Shown here: one piece after another, positions 1 to 8,804 of the stretch
Numbering within the stretch: the stretch's first letter is position 1
Layout of the letters: each line of letters opens with the position of its first letter
Origin: Penaeus vannamei
Taxonomy: Eukaryota > Arthropoda > Malacostraca > Decapoda > Penaeidae
Reading direction: 5' to 3'
NCBI RefSeq assembly: GCF_042767895.1
Contig: NC_091561.1
Location: forward strand, 34,450,612-34,461,688
DNA length: 11,077 bases
Program-made: the position numbers and the translations under genes
The notes under the pieces: generated by a model
What the model was told of the DNA's origin: nothing
Seen by the model: the letters and a program-made list of their open reading frames with translations, nothing else
The model's database searches: none

Positions 1-491
1 TCTGCACCTCTGGGAACCGATGGACACCAACCTTTTGTACCATCTGCCCCTCTAGGAACCGATGAATACCAACCTCCTTTTGTACCATCTGCACCTCTAG
101 GAACCGATGAATACCAACCTCCTTTTGTACCATCTGCACCTCTGGGAACCGATAAATACCAACCTCCTTTTGTACCATCTGCACTCCTGGGCACCCATGG
201 ATACCAACCTCCTTTTGTACCATCTGCACCTCTGGGAACCGATGGACACCAACCTTTTGTACCATCTGCCCCTCTAGGAACCGATGAATACCAACCTCCT
301 TTTGTACCATCTGCACCTCTGGACACCCAAGGATACCAACCTCCTTTTGTACTAGCTGCCCCTCTGAAGACCGATGGTTACCAACCTCCTTTTGTACCAT
401 CCGCACCCTCTGGGAACCGATGGCTACCAACCTCTTTTTGTACCGCCTGAACCCTCTGGGAACCGAAGGACACCAACCTCCATTTGTACCA
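1..491 (+). repeat. 45-bp minisatellite, about 11 units, truncated by the window edge
   Basis: Unit starts, taken at the motif tctgcac or its variant, fall at 1, 43, 88, 133, 178, 223, 265, 310, 355, 400 and 446, with the next at 492. Spacings are 45 except 42 for the first and sixth units, which lack the same three bases, and 46 for the last two. Bases 1-98 are identical to 223-320, so a five-unit block of 222 bp was duplicated. Units 5 and 8 share the variant acaccca/gcaccca-ggatacc stretch. The array degenerates after about 500 into unique sequence. Confidence 0.95.
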
Positions 492-620
492 TCTCCATCT
501 TTGGTGAACGCCCAAGTTCCTCCTGTCCCACATGCATCACTGACTCCCTACAAATACGAAACGCCCCCTGAATCATCCGCATCACAGGACTACCGACGGA
601 TCCCAAATACCTCCCACTAA
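1..620 (+). CDS. 3' end of a tandem-repeat, proline-rich protein gene; 5' partial, with two apparent +1 frameshifts
   Basis: Family not recognised. The first frame is open from the window edge to a TGA at 448-450 and reads nine units of a 15-residue repeat, consensus SAPLGTDEYQPPFVP. Residues 8-9 vary (G/E/K, then H/Y) and several other changes are synonymous (cta/ctg, gca/gcc). Two units lack exactly one codon. The other two forward frames meet stops inside the array, and the reverse frame that is open early is broken further in. An extra C at 406-408 and another at 452-454 shift the frame. Following the shifts, the repeat peptide continues (PLGTDGYQPLFVP, then PLGTEGHQPPFVPS) and runs into a non-repeat tail rich in Pro, Ser and Tyr that stops at TAA 618-620. 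The low-complexity P/Y/Q composition suits an intrinsically disordered secreted or cuticle-type structural protein, but that is inference; any signal peptide would lie upstream. It may be a real gene with assembly errors, a decayed copy, or a minisatellite open by chance. No AATAAA lies close downstream. Confidence 0.5.
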
Positions 621-737
621 TATCGGCATCAAGAGGACAGAGCACACGCCGCGCACAAGGAAAGCTTTGCGAGTCATCCATTTACTTATTCAGCTATTTA
701 TCCATTTATCCATATATTTGTCAGAAAGCGAATGGAT

Positions 738-1118
<381 letters not shown>

Positions 1119-1133
1119 CAGAGAGAGCAGGGA

Positions 1134-2480
1134 CAAATAACTCCTCCAAGCGAATGAACATCAATCAGCCACCATTGCAAGGGTAAGAATGCAAAAACAT
1201 TCCCAGAACAAATCCATCTGGAAAGGGAAGAAGTAGCCTCCGCTCAACAAAACACGAATAGAAAATAAGAACGACACAGAATGGGTCGCAGCAAAGGACA
1301 TCCGGGATACGACAAAAACGAGAAAGGATAATAACAGAAAGGGAAAACAAGAGAAGACAGCATCCCCGACTTTGCTTATTTATTTGTTGGGTGTGTTTGC
1401 TTGGAAATTAACGTAGGTCCCGGAGGAGTGTCTGGAGGGTGCAGTGGCAAGCGCTTACAAGAATATGTGAAATTTATATGGAACTTAACTTCTCTCACGG
1501 GAGGATATTATCTTTAAAAATGTACCCATAGATTTCAACTTCGTAAAAACTTTTATACCAGAATAATTTTTCATTATATACAAATTATTTGAAACCTCGA
1601 TTTTATATAAAAAAGACAATATATTCATTTGGGTATAATGAAAGCTATGGATAGTTTATAGCAGTAGAAATTTGATCTGATTATCCCCATTTTTTCCTAA
1701 GATAAGTGATAATACCGTATCGTTATTAATCGATTTCCGTTGACTTTTCCTGTTTTCGATTATATTTACATTTTAGCACCAGTGCGGCACTTTTTCCCTT
1801 GCAAACAAATAACAAAACACACACATCTGCCAGCATAAAGTCGAGTCCCTCAGATCGCATTACATTTGTCCACAAACAACCTCGCCGAGAGGAAAGACCA
1901 AACGTCAACTCTGAATGCCTTTGAACACGCATTTGACCGTAGATCAAATAACATCTTTTCACCGCGCAACGCATTCTACCCCTTCGTGCTTCCCGGGTAA
2001 ACACAATAACTAAAGGGGGAGGACATGTAGTTTGGGATTAGTAATTATAAAAGGCACGAATCATTGTACATGGAACACATGGCTACAAGACCGGGATGAA
2101 AGAGACATTCAACAATAGCAATGAAACGAAAATCGCATAACAAGCGAGGCATCAGTTGAGGATACAGCCGACTCTGCTACTGGGCCAAGAAAAATAATAA
2201 TAAAATACGTACACAAAAAAGCGATTACCCTGCCCTTGAGATCCTAAATATCGAATAAAAATACGAAACTCGCGGTCTTAAAAACATATTGTAAACATAC
2301 CAATAAAGTACATCTACACAAGATTTTATGAAATTCTGGCCATTCCCCTTGAGTGTTGCAGTCTGTGTTGCAGACCATCATCCCCTTCTTCACAACACAT
2401 ATTTGAGGATCAACTCCTCCTTGGACAGACCTTATACTGCATCAATTTATGCGTCGCTGAAATGCCTCAAAACGCCCTAA
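1134..2480. other. AT-rich sequence with no recognisable gene
   Basis: Unique sequence, strongly AT-rich from about 1480 to 1740 and 2180 to 2340. The open frames present (61 residues at 1165-1350 and 92 residues at 1726-2004, both on the minus strand) have no recognisable motif. A TATAAAAG match lies at 2046-2053 with no supporting promoter context. AATAAA matches near 2255 and 2300 sit in A-rich sequence. I see no repeat array, terminal inverted repeat or RNA gene here. Confidence 0.6.
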
Positions 2481-2484
2481 GAGC

Positions 2485-2520
2485 ATTATATATATATTTT
2501 TTCTTTCTTTCTTTCTCTCT
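2485..2520 (+). repeat. short (TA)n/(TTTC)n compound microsatellite
   Basis: An alternating TA run of about 10 bases is followed by a T-run, TTTC repeats and CTCT. It is short, with no coding context on either side. Confidence 0.8.
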
Positions 2521-2794
2521 TTTAATTCATAGCGAAGACGTGGTGGTACTTACTTGGCGCTGCAACCCAATCGCCTCGGCCAGCGTGCTCACTTTATGGC
2601 ACGAATACCTATTTGATTTTTTTTTTTTTTTTTAATGAGAATAAGATGCCCAACCAACCCCTCCCCCATCCCACTCGAAAAAAAATGTGAACGACGAGTA
2701 ACGAGGAACCTCCACGGCACAGCCCACGCTAAATTAGAATCGGCGAGAACACTCTAAACAAAGTTAGTACAAGATAAACTTCCGCCTGACAAGA
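2521..2794. other. mixed non-coding sequence with a T17 run
   Basis: A 17-base T run lies at 2617-2633. The preceding stretch contains, read on the minus strand, a GTAAGT (2553 back to 2548) next to a short open frame, which resembles a 5' splice site. No poly-A-tailed element with target-site duplications could be delimited around the T run. The rest, to 2794, is unremarkable. Confidence 0.4.
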
Positions 2795-3080
2795 CAATTA
2801 CTGGCGGAGGCCGGGGCGCGCCGCAGCTCGCACTCCGACGCCAAACCCAGCGCGCTCGGATACCCTGGCGGCGGGATCGATCACCGTAATGGACCAGAGA
2901 ACTGTATAATTCCCTCGTTCCCATAAACCTTCAGCGAGTTCCTCACCCCGCTCGTGCTGGTCAGGGCCGCCTCGACCTCCTGCTTCACTAACACGTTTTC
3001 TTTGTGGACGCGATGTTGCTAGGCTGCTTTGACCCGCCGTTCCCCAACTGCTATACTTCTCGCTGCCCATCCCGGCTGCC
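2795..3080. promoter_or_regulatory. CpG-rich block, possible promoter-proximal region
   Basis: GC content rises sharply against the AT-rich left flank, with many CpG dinucleotides, especially in 2800-2880. It is followed by a TATA match at 3092-3100. In arthropods CpG richness alone is weak evidence of a promoter. A conserved exon or foreign-derived sequence would look similar. Confidence 0.25.
2798..3070 (-). CDS. hypothetical 90-residue open frame, doubtful
   Basis: A minus-strand ATG at 3070-3068 sits in a strong initiation context (G at -3, G at +4) and opens 90 codons to a TAA. The product is hydrophilic and basic in its N-terminal half (an RPQRKR stretch near residues 22-27), with a Gly/Arg/Ala-rich C-terminus that follows the local GC content. 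No domain is recognised. The frame coincides with the CpG-rich block, where stop codons are rare, so chance is a fair explanation. If real, it could be a first coding exon rather than a whole gene. Confidence 0.15.
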   Translation of the reverse strand: MGSEKYSSWGTAGQSSLATSRPQRKRVSEAGGRGGPDQHERGEELAEGLWERGNYTVLWSITVIDPAARVSERAGFGVGVRAAARPGLRQ

Positions 3081-3091
3081 TTTACTTACAG

Positions 3092-3100
3092 TATAAAATA
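3092..3100 (+). promoter_or_regulatory. TATA-box-like motif TATAAAATA
   Basis: A match to the TATAWAAR consensus immediately right of the CpG-rich block. About 30 bases downstream there is no clear arthropod initiator (TCAKT-like) and no convincing gene follows, so this is only a candidate. Confidence 0.15.
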
Positions 3101-3560
3101 AAGTAGGAACATGATATGGGATCTGTATTTTTTCCTTCCTCGCTCTGCTTCTTTTTCATTTTTTCTTGAATTATTTTTTTCTTCCCATTCTCCTTTACTT
3201 GCTTCTTCATGTTCGGGTATTCTCCCTTTCGTTCCATCTCTCCTTCTACCTCGCTATACTCCATCGCTGGGTAAAGAACTGCCATACAGCATTACTCTTT
3301 TCTAATGCCGAGCCTTCCATGTGCAGCTTCCAATAACGCCGCGCCAGAAACTAGCCCTGCTCTAAAGCCATTTTCTCGCGCTGCTTTAGCCCCGTTGGTC
3401 TTACTACCACGCTGTGCCGCTGACCCCTGCCGCTGCTGTTGTAATGGCGCGCTTGATTCGGATTACTGCAATACTGATCAACTAATTTACTGGGTCGCTT
3501 CCCTTCCGCTGGCCGGGCTGTCGCTGCTGCACTGCCCGGCCTCGCTGTAATGCATTCATA
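3101..3560 (+). other. T-rich stretch followed by a CTG/GC-rich stretch; weak 81-residue open frame at 3305-3550
   Basis: The first 200 bases are pyrimidine-rich on the plus strand. From 3300 the sequence becomes GC-rich with many GCTG/CTG triplets. An ATG at 3305 opens 81 codons to a TAA; the peptide is rich in Ala, Leu, Pro and Cys, with a cysteine cluster near residues 37-46, and matches no family I know. A perfect 8-bp inverted repeat, GGCCGGGC (3511-3518) with GCCCGGCC (3534-3541), lies inside it. The composition could produce this frame by chance. Confidence 0.2.
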
Positions 3561-3697
3561 GCTGCTGCTGACGATATCCCTTCAAACGCTGATTGTACTC
3601 TCCTGCAATACTGGCTTTGTTACCCATAGTCAGAGATTTATTTATCTTTAGTACCGCGAAGACATTACTCGCGTTCTGATGTGCGATAAACGGCCAA

Positions 3698-3731
3698 AGC
3701 GCCGGTTGACGGGAAAAAGTTAACCGGCGCT
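3698..3731 (+). repeat. 13-bp stem-loop (inverted repeat)
   Basis: AGCGCCGGTTGAC (3698-3710) pairs with GTTAACCGGCGCT (3719-3731) around an 8-base loop, gggaaaaa. All 13 positions pair in RNA if one G-U wobble is allowed. The stem does not extend beyond these ends, so it is too short for a typical pre-microRNA. No terminal repeats or flanking duplications identify it as a transposon end. Confidence 0.8.
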
Positions 3732-3755
3732 AAAAATGTCATGTATAATTTTCAG

Positions 3756-3921
3756 CCACACGTGCCGCGGAAATAGAGTTTTAGATCGAGATGAAATGAA
3801 AAAAGTGGCCAGACTCTTTCATGCATTTGAATCATTATGGAAAGAACGTGTTACCAGGAAATCCTTATATGATTTACGTGGTACAAGAAGTTTGTGCTTA
3901 TTACACAAAAGCCTTCTATAA
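3756..3921 (+). CDS. possible terminal coding exon or coding relic, no family recognised
   Basis: A 3' splice-site-like string, tgtataattttcag, ends at 3755. The frame starting one base into the putative exon (codon at 3757) is open for 54 codons to TAA 3919-3921. It reads HTCRGNRVLDRDEMKKVARL and then a charged, apparently helical segment (FHAFESLWKERVTRK, then SLYDLRGTRS). Residue use is balanced and not explained by a simple repeat, unlike most open frames here. The same frame also has an ATG at 3736, giving 61 residues. It could be the last exon of a spliced gene, a fragment of a decayed transposase or retrogene, or chance. No poly-A signal follows closely. Confidence 0.25.
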
Positions 3922-4079
3922 ATCCATGCGCCTTGAAACGTAACGAAGTCAGCCATATAAGAAATATCGAATTCATTTTAAATCAACATATTTTGGGTCG
4001 TCATTTTCAACTACAGCATGACATATAAAGCAGGATAAAACTACCGGAGCGAAAATACAATTTCCATACAACTTTTACG

Positions 4080-4860
4080 ACCGATCTCGGCCGGCCCCGG
4101 AACCCGATCCCGCCTTCCTACGTTATGGCGCGGCGGCCAGCAGTTGCCACGTCGTAATATCGCCGCGAGCACCTTCCCGCCGCATGACAAGCGAGCTCCT
4201 GAAGACGAGGCCGTGACCTCGCTCACCGAAGGAACGCCAAGGTGATGTAGCTGCGGCTAATGCAAGTGTCGCCCCATCTATCCCGTGCCTCGCCGAGTCC
4301 TCGTTAACTGGAAAACGTGGGATCTTACCGGGAGTTCCAAACAAGGATCAATGGGCCATCCCCCGTGAACACGCCACCACGCGATTTGTGTACCCCTGGC
4401 ACGCGGGGCGCCGCGCCTCGCTCACGCTAGGGCCTTCCTTGCAGCCCAGGTTGAGGCCCGGCGGCTTTCACGCAGTCGATTCCTCCTCGCAGGCCTCCTT
4501 TCCTCCGCCCGAGGGAATCTGAAGGCGTCTGGAGACATCATCCCCGGCAGGAGAGCGATTTATTTATCCCGCCCATCCAGCCCGCCGGAAAGAAACCCGT
4601 CTTCCTCCGGGCCGACAGCGCCTTACATCTGCGTCTCGGCCGCCGCTGCCTTTTAGCCTGCTCGGGAGCCGGAATAAGATGCCTTTCCTATTCCAGAAAC
4701 ATTCCCAGGCCGCGCATCAATTCTGTTTCTTCCGGCTCTCAGGCAGGCCGGCGCACCTGTTTCGAGGAAGAGGCGAAGGCCGGGGAAGGGAGACGGAGAG
4801 GAGGAAGAAGGGAAACGGAGGGGGCCAAATCAGGGGAGAGAGCAACGGGGATCGAAGGTG
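4080..4860. promoter_or_regulatory. long CpG-rich block, candidate promoter/CpG-island-like region
   Basis: GC-rich throughout, with dense CpG: I count about 22 CpG in the first 150 bases. It is flanked by AT-rich DNA on both sides. The last 100 bases are purine-rich (GGAGAC/GAGGAAG). Minus-strand open frames of 61 and 73 residues (4041-4226, 4123-4344) overlap in different frames and show no motif, consistent with stop-poor GC-rich sequence. It could be the promoter and 5' UTR of a gene whose exons lie elsewhere; the sequence does not show the direction. Old foreign DNA or a GC-rich exon cluster would look similar. Confidence 0.3.
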
Positions 4861-4887
4861 ACGATGACGGTGACGCCCGTGCTGACG
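4859..4887 (+). promoter_or_regulatory. cluster of four TGACG motifs (CRE/ATF half-site-like)
   Basis: TGACG occurs at 4859, 4865, 4871 and 4883, with 6, 6 and 12 bases between starts. TGACG is the half-site bound by CREB/ATF bZIP factors, and the cluster sits at the right edge of the CpG-rich block. The 6-base phasing is equally explained by a short degenerate (TGACGG)n repeat. Confidence 0.25.
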
Positions 4888-4889
4888 GC

Positions 4890-5509
4890 AGTGAAGGTGG
4901 TAGTCATTACATGCTTCTCATTTAGAGGACAATCGTGCCCATAGTAATGACATGGAAACGTCGGATACTGATGGCGGTATAAATGCTAAACAAGAAATCA
5001 CTAGAGAACTGTTAGCTGATTAGACTAATACAGTTCGGCATAATAGTGTAGGGAAATGAAATCCCTCTGCAGTGCACAGCATACAGGAGAGTCTGACAGG
5101 CGCAGTAACTAATGAATGCCACGTTGACGGGGTATACAATGCCAACCGGACCAAATTATCCCGCTGCAAATGGGCTCATGCTACTCTCTCTGTAAAATAC
5201 CAAACTACCAGCTGAAGTATATTTCTTAAACAAAATTCAAGTAGATTAACCACAACTTATAGCGCGTTATTAATACTGACCAAACTGACGATGTTCAATC
5301 TATTATCAATCAATCCAGAAACTAGTATCTTTACAATTACTGATGTCATTTACAACAACCGCTGCTACTGCCCCTAGCATTACTACAACTGCTACTGATA
5401 ACAATGACTTCGAACAATTCAATTAATTTCTGAGCTAATCCTGTTCAATCAAGGACATGATTTCTGTGCTTCTAACGCTTTACGAAATATAGGAATCTTC
5501 CCAGGGTCC
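4890..5509. other. AT-rich sequence with no gene seen
   Basis: Unique sequence with frequent stops in all frames and no microsatellite. The only structure noticed is a small imperfect inverted repeat at 5006-5036: GAACTG-TTAG, a 9-base loop, then CTAA, two unpaired bases and CAGTTC. Confidence 0.6.
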
Positions 5510-5775
5510 AAACTTTCGCTCGCCGCACGCCCTCGCCGCCCCCTCTCCTGGCACTTTCCCTCTTGAGAACCCTCATTAACGAGATCGGCTCCCCTCCTCT
5601 CCCCCCCCCCACCATCAAGGCAAGCACTTACGCAATCCTTCGCCATTCACCAAGTTCCTGTACCTGTTTGTCTACAGACTTCGCCGCCTATGCTTGCGAG
5701 ACCGCGGCGCCCAAGTTGCTTTTGCACCGCCTCTCCCCTGGATTGCACAGGGCCGCGGGAACAGCACGCAACTCG
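5510..5775. other. GC-rich stretch containing a C10 run
   Basis: GC content rises again, with a run of ten C at 5601-5610. Open frames on both strands (minus 5449-5646; plus 5563-5781 and 5690-5968) overlap and none resembles a known domain, so I do not call a gene. The block ends just before a TATA match and may be promoter-proximal. Confidence 0.35.
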
Positions 5776-5776
5776 C

Positions 5777-5784
5777 TATAAATA
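5777..5784 (+). promoter_or_regulatory. TATA-box match TATAAATA
   Basis: A full match to the TATAWAAR core with GC-rich sequence directly upstream, as in many arthropod core promoters. About 25 bases downstream lies ttcaat, a weak initiator resemblance. No coding exon is evident in the next few hundred bases, so this remains a candidate. Confidence 0.25.
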
Positions 5785-6105
5785 TCAGCAAACGAAATTC
5801 AATATCTCGGATGACTTAACCACACACGGTCCCCGCGGCATAGCAGGATGGGAAGCTATATGGAAACGTGTTTTTTGTCCGGGTTGTTTTGCTTTTAATA
5901 TTTCTTTCCTCTTCTTTGCGCGCCCTCCGTCCCTCCGCCAAAATATCGACGAGGAAATACAAGGCTAACATTTCACTCACCCTTTCGTGTCGTCGTGGTC
6001 TGTCACGCTTGTTACACGTACCTGAAAAGACAAAATTTCATTATTAGATACAAATTATCACGCTTTAGCTGCACACACGGACATAGACGTTCGTACCTTA
6101 CATGT
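5785..6105. other. unique sequence, no gene supported
   Basis: Mixed composition, with weak overlapping open frames that begin or end in neighbouring low-complexity DNA. No repeat or RNA gene is seen. Confidence 0.5.
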
Positions 6106-6218
6106 GAAAGAAAGAAATTGGAAGAAATAAAGAAAGAGGAAGAAAGAAAGAGAGAGAGAGAAAGAGGAAGAAGGGAAGAAAGAAAAAGGAGGAGAGAAAG
6201 AGGGAGAGGAAGGAGAGA
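6106..6218 (+). repeat. imperfect GA/GAAA-rich purine tract
   Basis: Nearly pure purine on the plus strand, with GAAA, GAGA and GGAA words; the longest uninterrupted purine run is 6129-6218. It is less regular than the (GA)n blocks elsewhere, suggesting an older decayed array. Confidence 0.9.
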
Positions 6219-6350
6219 TTTCGCCTCCACTAATCCAGCCACATCACCAAACCTCACAGGCTCTCAACACCCAGAGAAACAACCTCGCTCCACCAACCCA
6301 AAACCTTTGCACCGCCATCAATTCCCATAACAATCCACGTGAGGAATAAA
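6219..6350. other. C/A-rich spacer
   Basis: A CA/CCA-rich unique stretch between two microsatellites. The open frame crossing it starts in the purine tract and shows no recognisable motif. Confidence 0.4.
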
Positions 6351-6557
6351 TCTCTCTCTCTCCCTCTCTCTATCTATATCTCTATCTCTCACTCTCTCAC
6401 TCACTCTAATCTCATTCTCTTTCTCTCACTCACTCACTCACTCACACACTCACACACACACACTCACTCACTCACTCACTCTCTCACTCACACACTCACT
6501 CACTCACTCACTCACACACTCACTCACACACTCACTCTCTCACTCTCTCACTCTCTG
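6351..6557 (+). repeat. compound (TC)n/(ACTC)n/(AC)n microsatellite
   Basis: Begins with TCTC and TATC words, then perfect (ACTC) runs of about 20 bases (near 6425-6445, 6459-6478 and 6491-6512), mixed with short ACAC runs and ending in CACTCTCT. It is the reverse complement type of the (GTGA)n array at 7993-8108. The Ser-Leu-Thr-His open frame across it is an artefact. Confidence 0.95.
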
Positions 6558-6721
6558 TCTTTCTTGTTTTTTTCATCTTTTAAATTTTCCTCCCTTCTCT
6601 GCCCTCCCCCTTCCCATTTCTTTCTCCCTTCTCCCTTCTCCCTTCTCCCCCTCCCTCTCCCTCTCCTCCTTTCCCTTCTTCTCCATCGCCCTTTCCTTAT
6701 TATCTGTCTCTTTCTTTCTAG
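6558..6721 (+). other. polypyrimidine tract ending in a 3' splice-site-like AG
   Basis: About 160 bases almost entirely of C and T, including three tandem CCCTTCT units near 6627-6647 and four C-tracts near 6642-6662 that could form a G-quadruplex on the minus strand. It ends tctttctttctag|cgtag, with AG at 6720-6721. The following sequence is open for 36 codons in one frame but shows no recognisable protein. A functional acceptor is possible; a decayed (CCCTT)n repeat explains the tract equally well. Confidence 0.35.
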
Positions 6722-7225
6722 CGTAGATTTTCAAGCTGCATTAGGCTTCAGATTTCAGGCTTCACAGGGCGAGTGACTCGAGTAGATTTTGTGGCTTTCA
6801 GAACTTGCCTAACACTTCCAACCGTGTAAAATTTTATTGCTCATAAAATTAATTAGACAATCATAATTATAACTGTGATAGCATCATTCATTATCTCTCT
6901 AAAAAGAGAATAAAAAAAAAACAGCTCTGCAGTGATTAGTACAAATTATCACATATCGTTAATAGAAAACGAGAATTTTCATTCCACCAAAATCCTAATG
7001 TCTTTCTCATTATAATTCTGGATCTTAGTCACCACAGAAAAAAAACAACTAAAACGAGGTCAATAAAGGCCATAACTGCGGACATCTTTTCGTCGCGTGA
7101 TGATATTAGCGGCCACACGCACAAGGAAACTCAGAAACAAACAAACAAACAAACAGCGACACAGCATAACCAGATCGACCATTCGCCAAAAGTCCTCGCA
7201 CGAAAACCCCATCGCCGGGAATCGG
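6722..7225. other. AT-rich unique sequence with a short (ACAA)n run at 7135-7154
   Basis: Stop-rich, AT-rich DNA from about 6810 to 7060, then more balanced sequence. The only repeat is a five-unit ACAA run at 7135-7154. No gene or RNA is recognised. Confidence 0.55.
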
Positions 7226-7572
<347 letters not shown>

Positions 7573-7717
7573 CATAAATGATTCTCTAATTCCAATTTCT
7601 CCATTTTATCCTGCACTCCAGCTCACTCCCTCGCTGAAGACTTTTACTTCGCTTGTCATTATGCAAATGAACCTTTAACTCGAGTCTAATTATTTACAGG
7701 ATTTTGCTTTGAACCTT

Positions 7718-7766
7718 GCGTGCGTGTGCGTGTGTGTGTGGCATGTGGTATGTGGTGTGTGTGTGT

Positions 7767-7811
<45 letters not shown>

Positions 7812-7960
7812 CATGAGTATGTGTGTGTGTGTGTGTGTGTATATGTGACCTTGTGTGTGTGTGTGTGTTCGTGTGTATGTGTGTGTGTGTGTGTGTTCGT
7901 GTGTGCGTGTGCGTGTGCGTTTGCGTGTGTGCATGTGAATGAGTGCGTCCGTGCGTGTGT
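7718..7960 (+). repeat. (GT)n microsatellite with GC and AT interruptions
   Basis: Alternating purine-pyrimidine GT runs broken by GCGT, ATGT, TTCATGAGTATG and TTCGTG words. Long alternating GT tracts can adopt left-handed DNA. The right end gains GTGA words and leads into the tetranucleotide array. The frame of Val-Cys repeats is an artefact. Confidence 0.95.
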
Positions 7961-8135
7961 GAGTGAGTGAGTGTGAGTAAGGGAGTAAGTAAGTGAGTGA
8001 GTGAGTGAGTGAGTGAGTGAGTGAGTGAGTGAGTGAGTGAGTGAGTGAGTGAGTGAGTGAGTGAGTGAGTGAGTGAGTGAGTGAGTGAGTGAGTGAGTGA
8101 GTGAGTGAGCGAGCGAGCGAGCGAGCGAGCGAGCG
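7961..8135 (+). repeat. (GTGA)n array passing into (GCGA)n
   Basis: After an imperfect lead (GTGAGTAAGGGAGTAAGTAA), a perfect (GTGA)29 run occupies 7993-8108, followed without a gap by (GCGA)6 at 8109-8132. It then decays through ACGA words to about 8145. The switch is a single T-to-C change propagated through a block of units. Confidence 0.96.
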
Positions 8136-8145
8136 GACGAACGAA

Positions 8146-8481
8146 CCAGTCAGCCAGTGTGTATGAGTGAGAACACGCGCGTTATATAAACAAGAAAAAA
8201 AAAAAAATACGAGAAAGACACGAAGACCGCAAGGGAAGAGAGAGGAAAGGGAGACGAGGAGCGGCGAAAAAGAAAACCCCACGAGAGGAAGAGGAACCGC
8301 GACCGACGGAGCCCGCAAGCCACCGCGCTCGCTCGCTCTCTCTCACCCGGAGGCGCTGTATTCTGCATCCGTCCGCGCTTTCTCAATCTGGCTTTCCTCT
8401 CGCTCCATTTGTTTCCCGAGTGTCCTTATCACTCATTATGAGGAATCAATAATGCGAACGCCCTGTGAGGATGGCCGTGGC
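8146..8481. other. mixed sequence downstream of the tetranucleotide array; no gene supported
   Basis: Contains TATATAAA at 8183-8190, a 13-base A run near 8194, purine-rich DNA to 8290 and a GC-rich patch with CGCTCGCTCGCT at 8326-8337, complementary to the (GCGA) block. A 139-residue open frame (8167-8586) crosses it, but its composition (Lys/Arg/Glu/Gly) follows the local purine bias and I do not call it a gene. Confidence 0.45.
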
Positions 8482-8804
8482 AGGGGAGGGGGGAAGGGGG
8501 AGTGTGGGAAGGAGGGGGAGGGAAAGGGAATTGAGGAGGGGTGGGGCAAGGGGAATAAAGAAAGGGAAGGGAAAGAAGGGGGTTAAAGAAGGGAAGGACA
8601 GAGAACGGAGGGGTGGGAAGGGGAATGAAGAGGAGAGGTGAGGAAAACGAAGTTAAGAAATATACGAGAGAGAGAGGAGATGGGGAAAGGACCGGGAAAG
8701 GAAGAGAAGGGGGGGGTGTAGAAGAAAGAAGACGAGGGGAAGAGAAAGGGAAGGAAAGAAAGGTATGGGAAAGGAAGGGAAAAGGGAAAAGGAAAGACAG
8801 AGAT
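8482..8804 (+). repeat. G/A-rich degenerate purine tract
   Basis: About 320 bases dominated by GGGAA, GGAAA and GAGGGG words with few pyrimidines. G-runs at 8483-8508 (four runs of at least three G with short loops) fit a G-quadruplex motif. No regular period is evident, so it is likely an old, diverged purine repeat. Confidence 0.85.

Noticed and set aside
2046..2053. TATAAAAG as a promoter
   Set aside because: Embedded in AT-rich DNA with no initiator or downstream gene.
2545..2616. Resemblance of tacttacttggcg to the 5' end of U1 snRNA
   Set aside because: Only about a dozen bases fit and the rest of U1 does not follow. U1's 5' end is complementary to splice donors, so a minus-strand GTAAGT explains it.
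2617..2633. T17 run as the poly-A tail of a minus-strand retroposon
   Set aside because: No target-site duplication, internal promoter boxes or reverse-transcriptase-like frame could be found beside it.
2548..5632. Minus-strand GTAAGT donor-like hexamers at about 2548, 3085 and 5627
   Set aside because: Two to three are expected by chance on one strand of this length, and no paired acceptors and coding exons were found.
8183..8190. TATATAAA as a promoter for the 8167-8586 frame
   Set aside because: The frame begins upstream of the motif and is purine-bias low complexity.
7686..8318. 210-residue minus-strand frame rich in Thr-His and Ser-Leu-Thr-His
   Set aside because: Encoded entirely by the (GT)n and (GTGA)n arrays.
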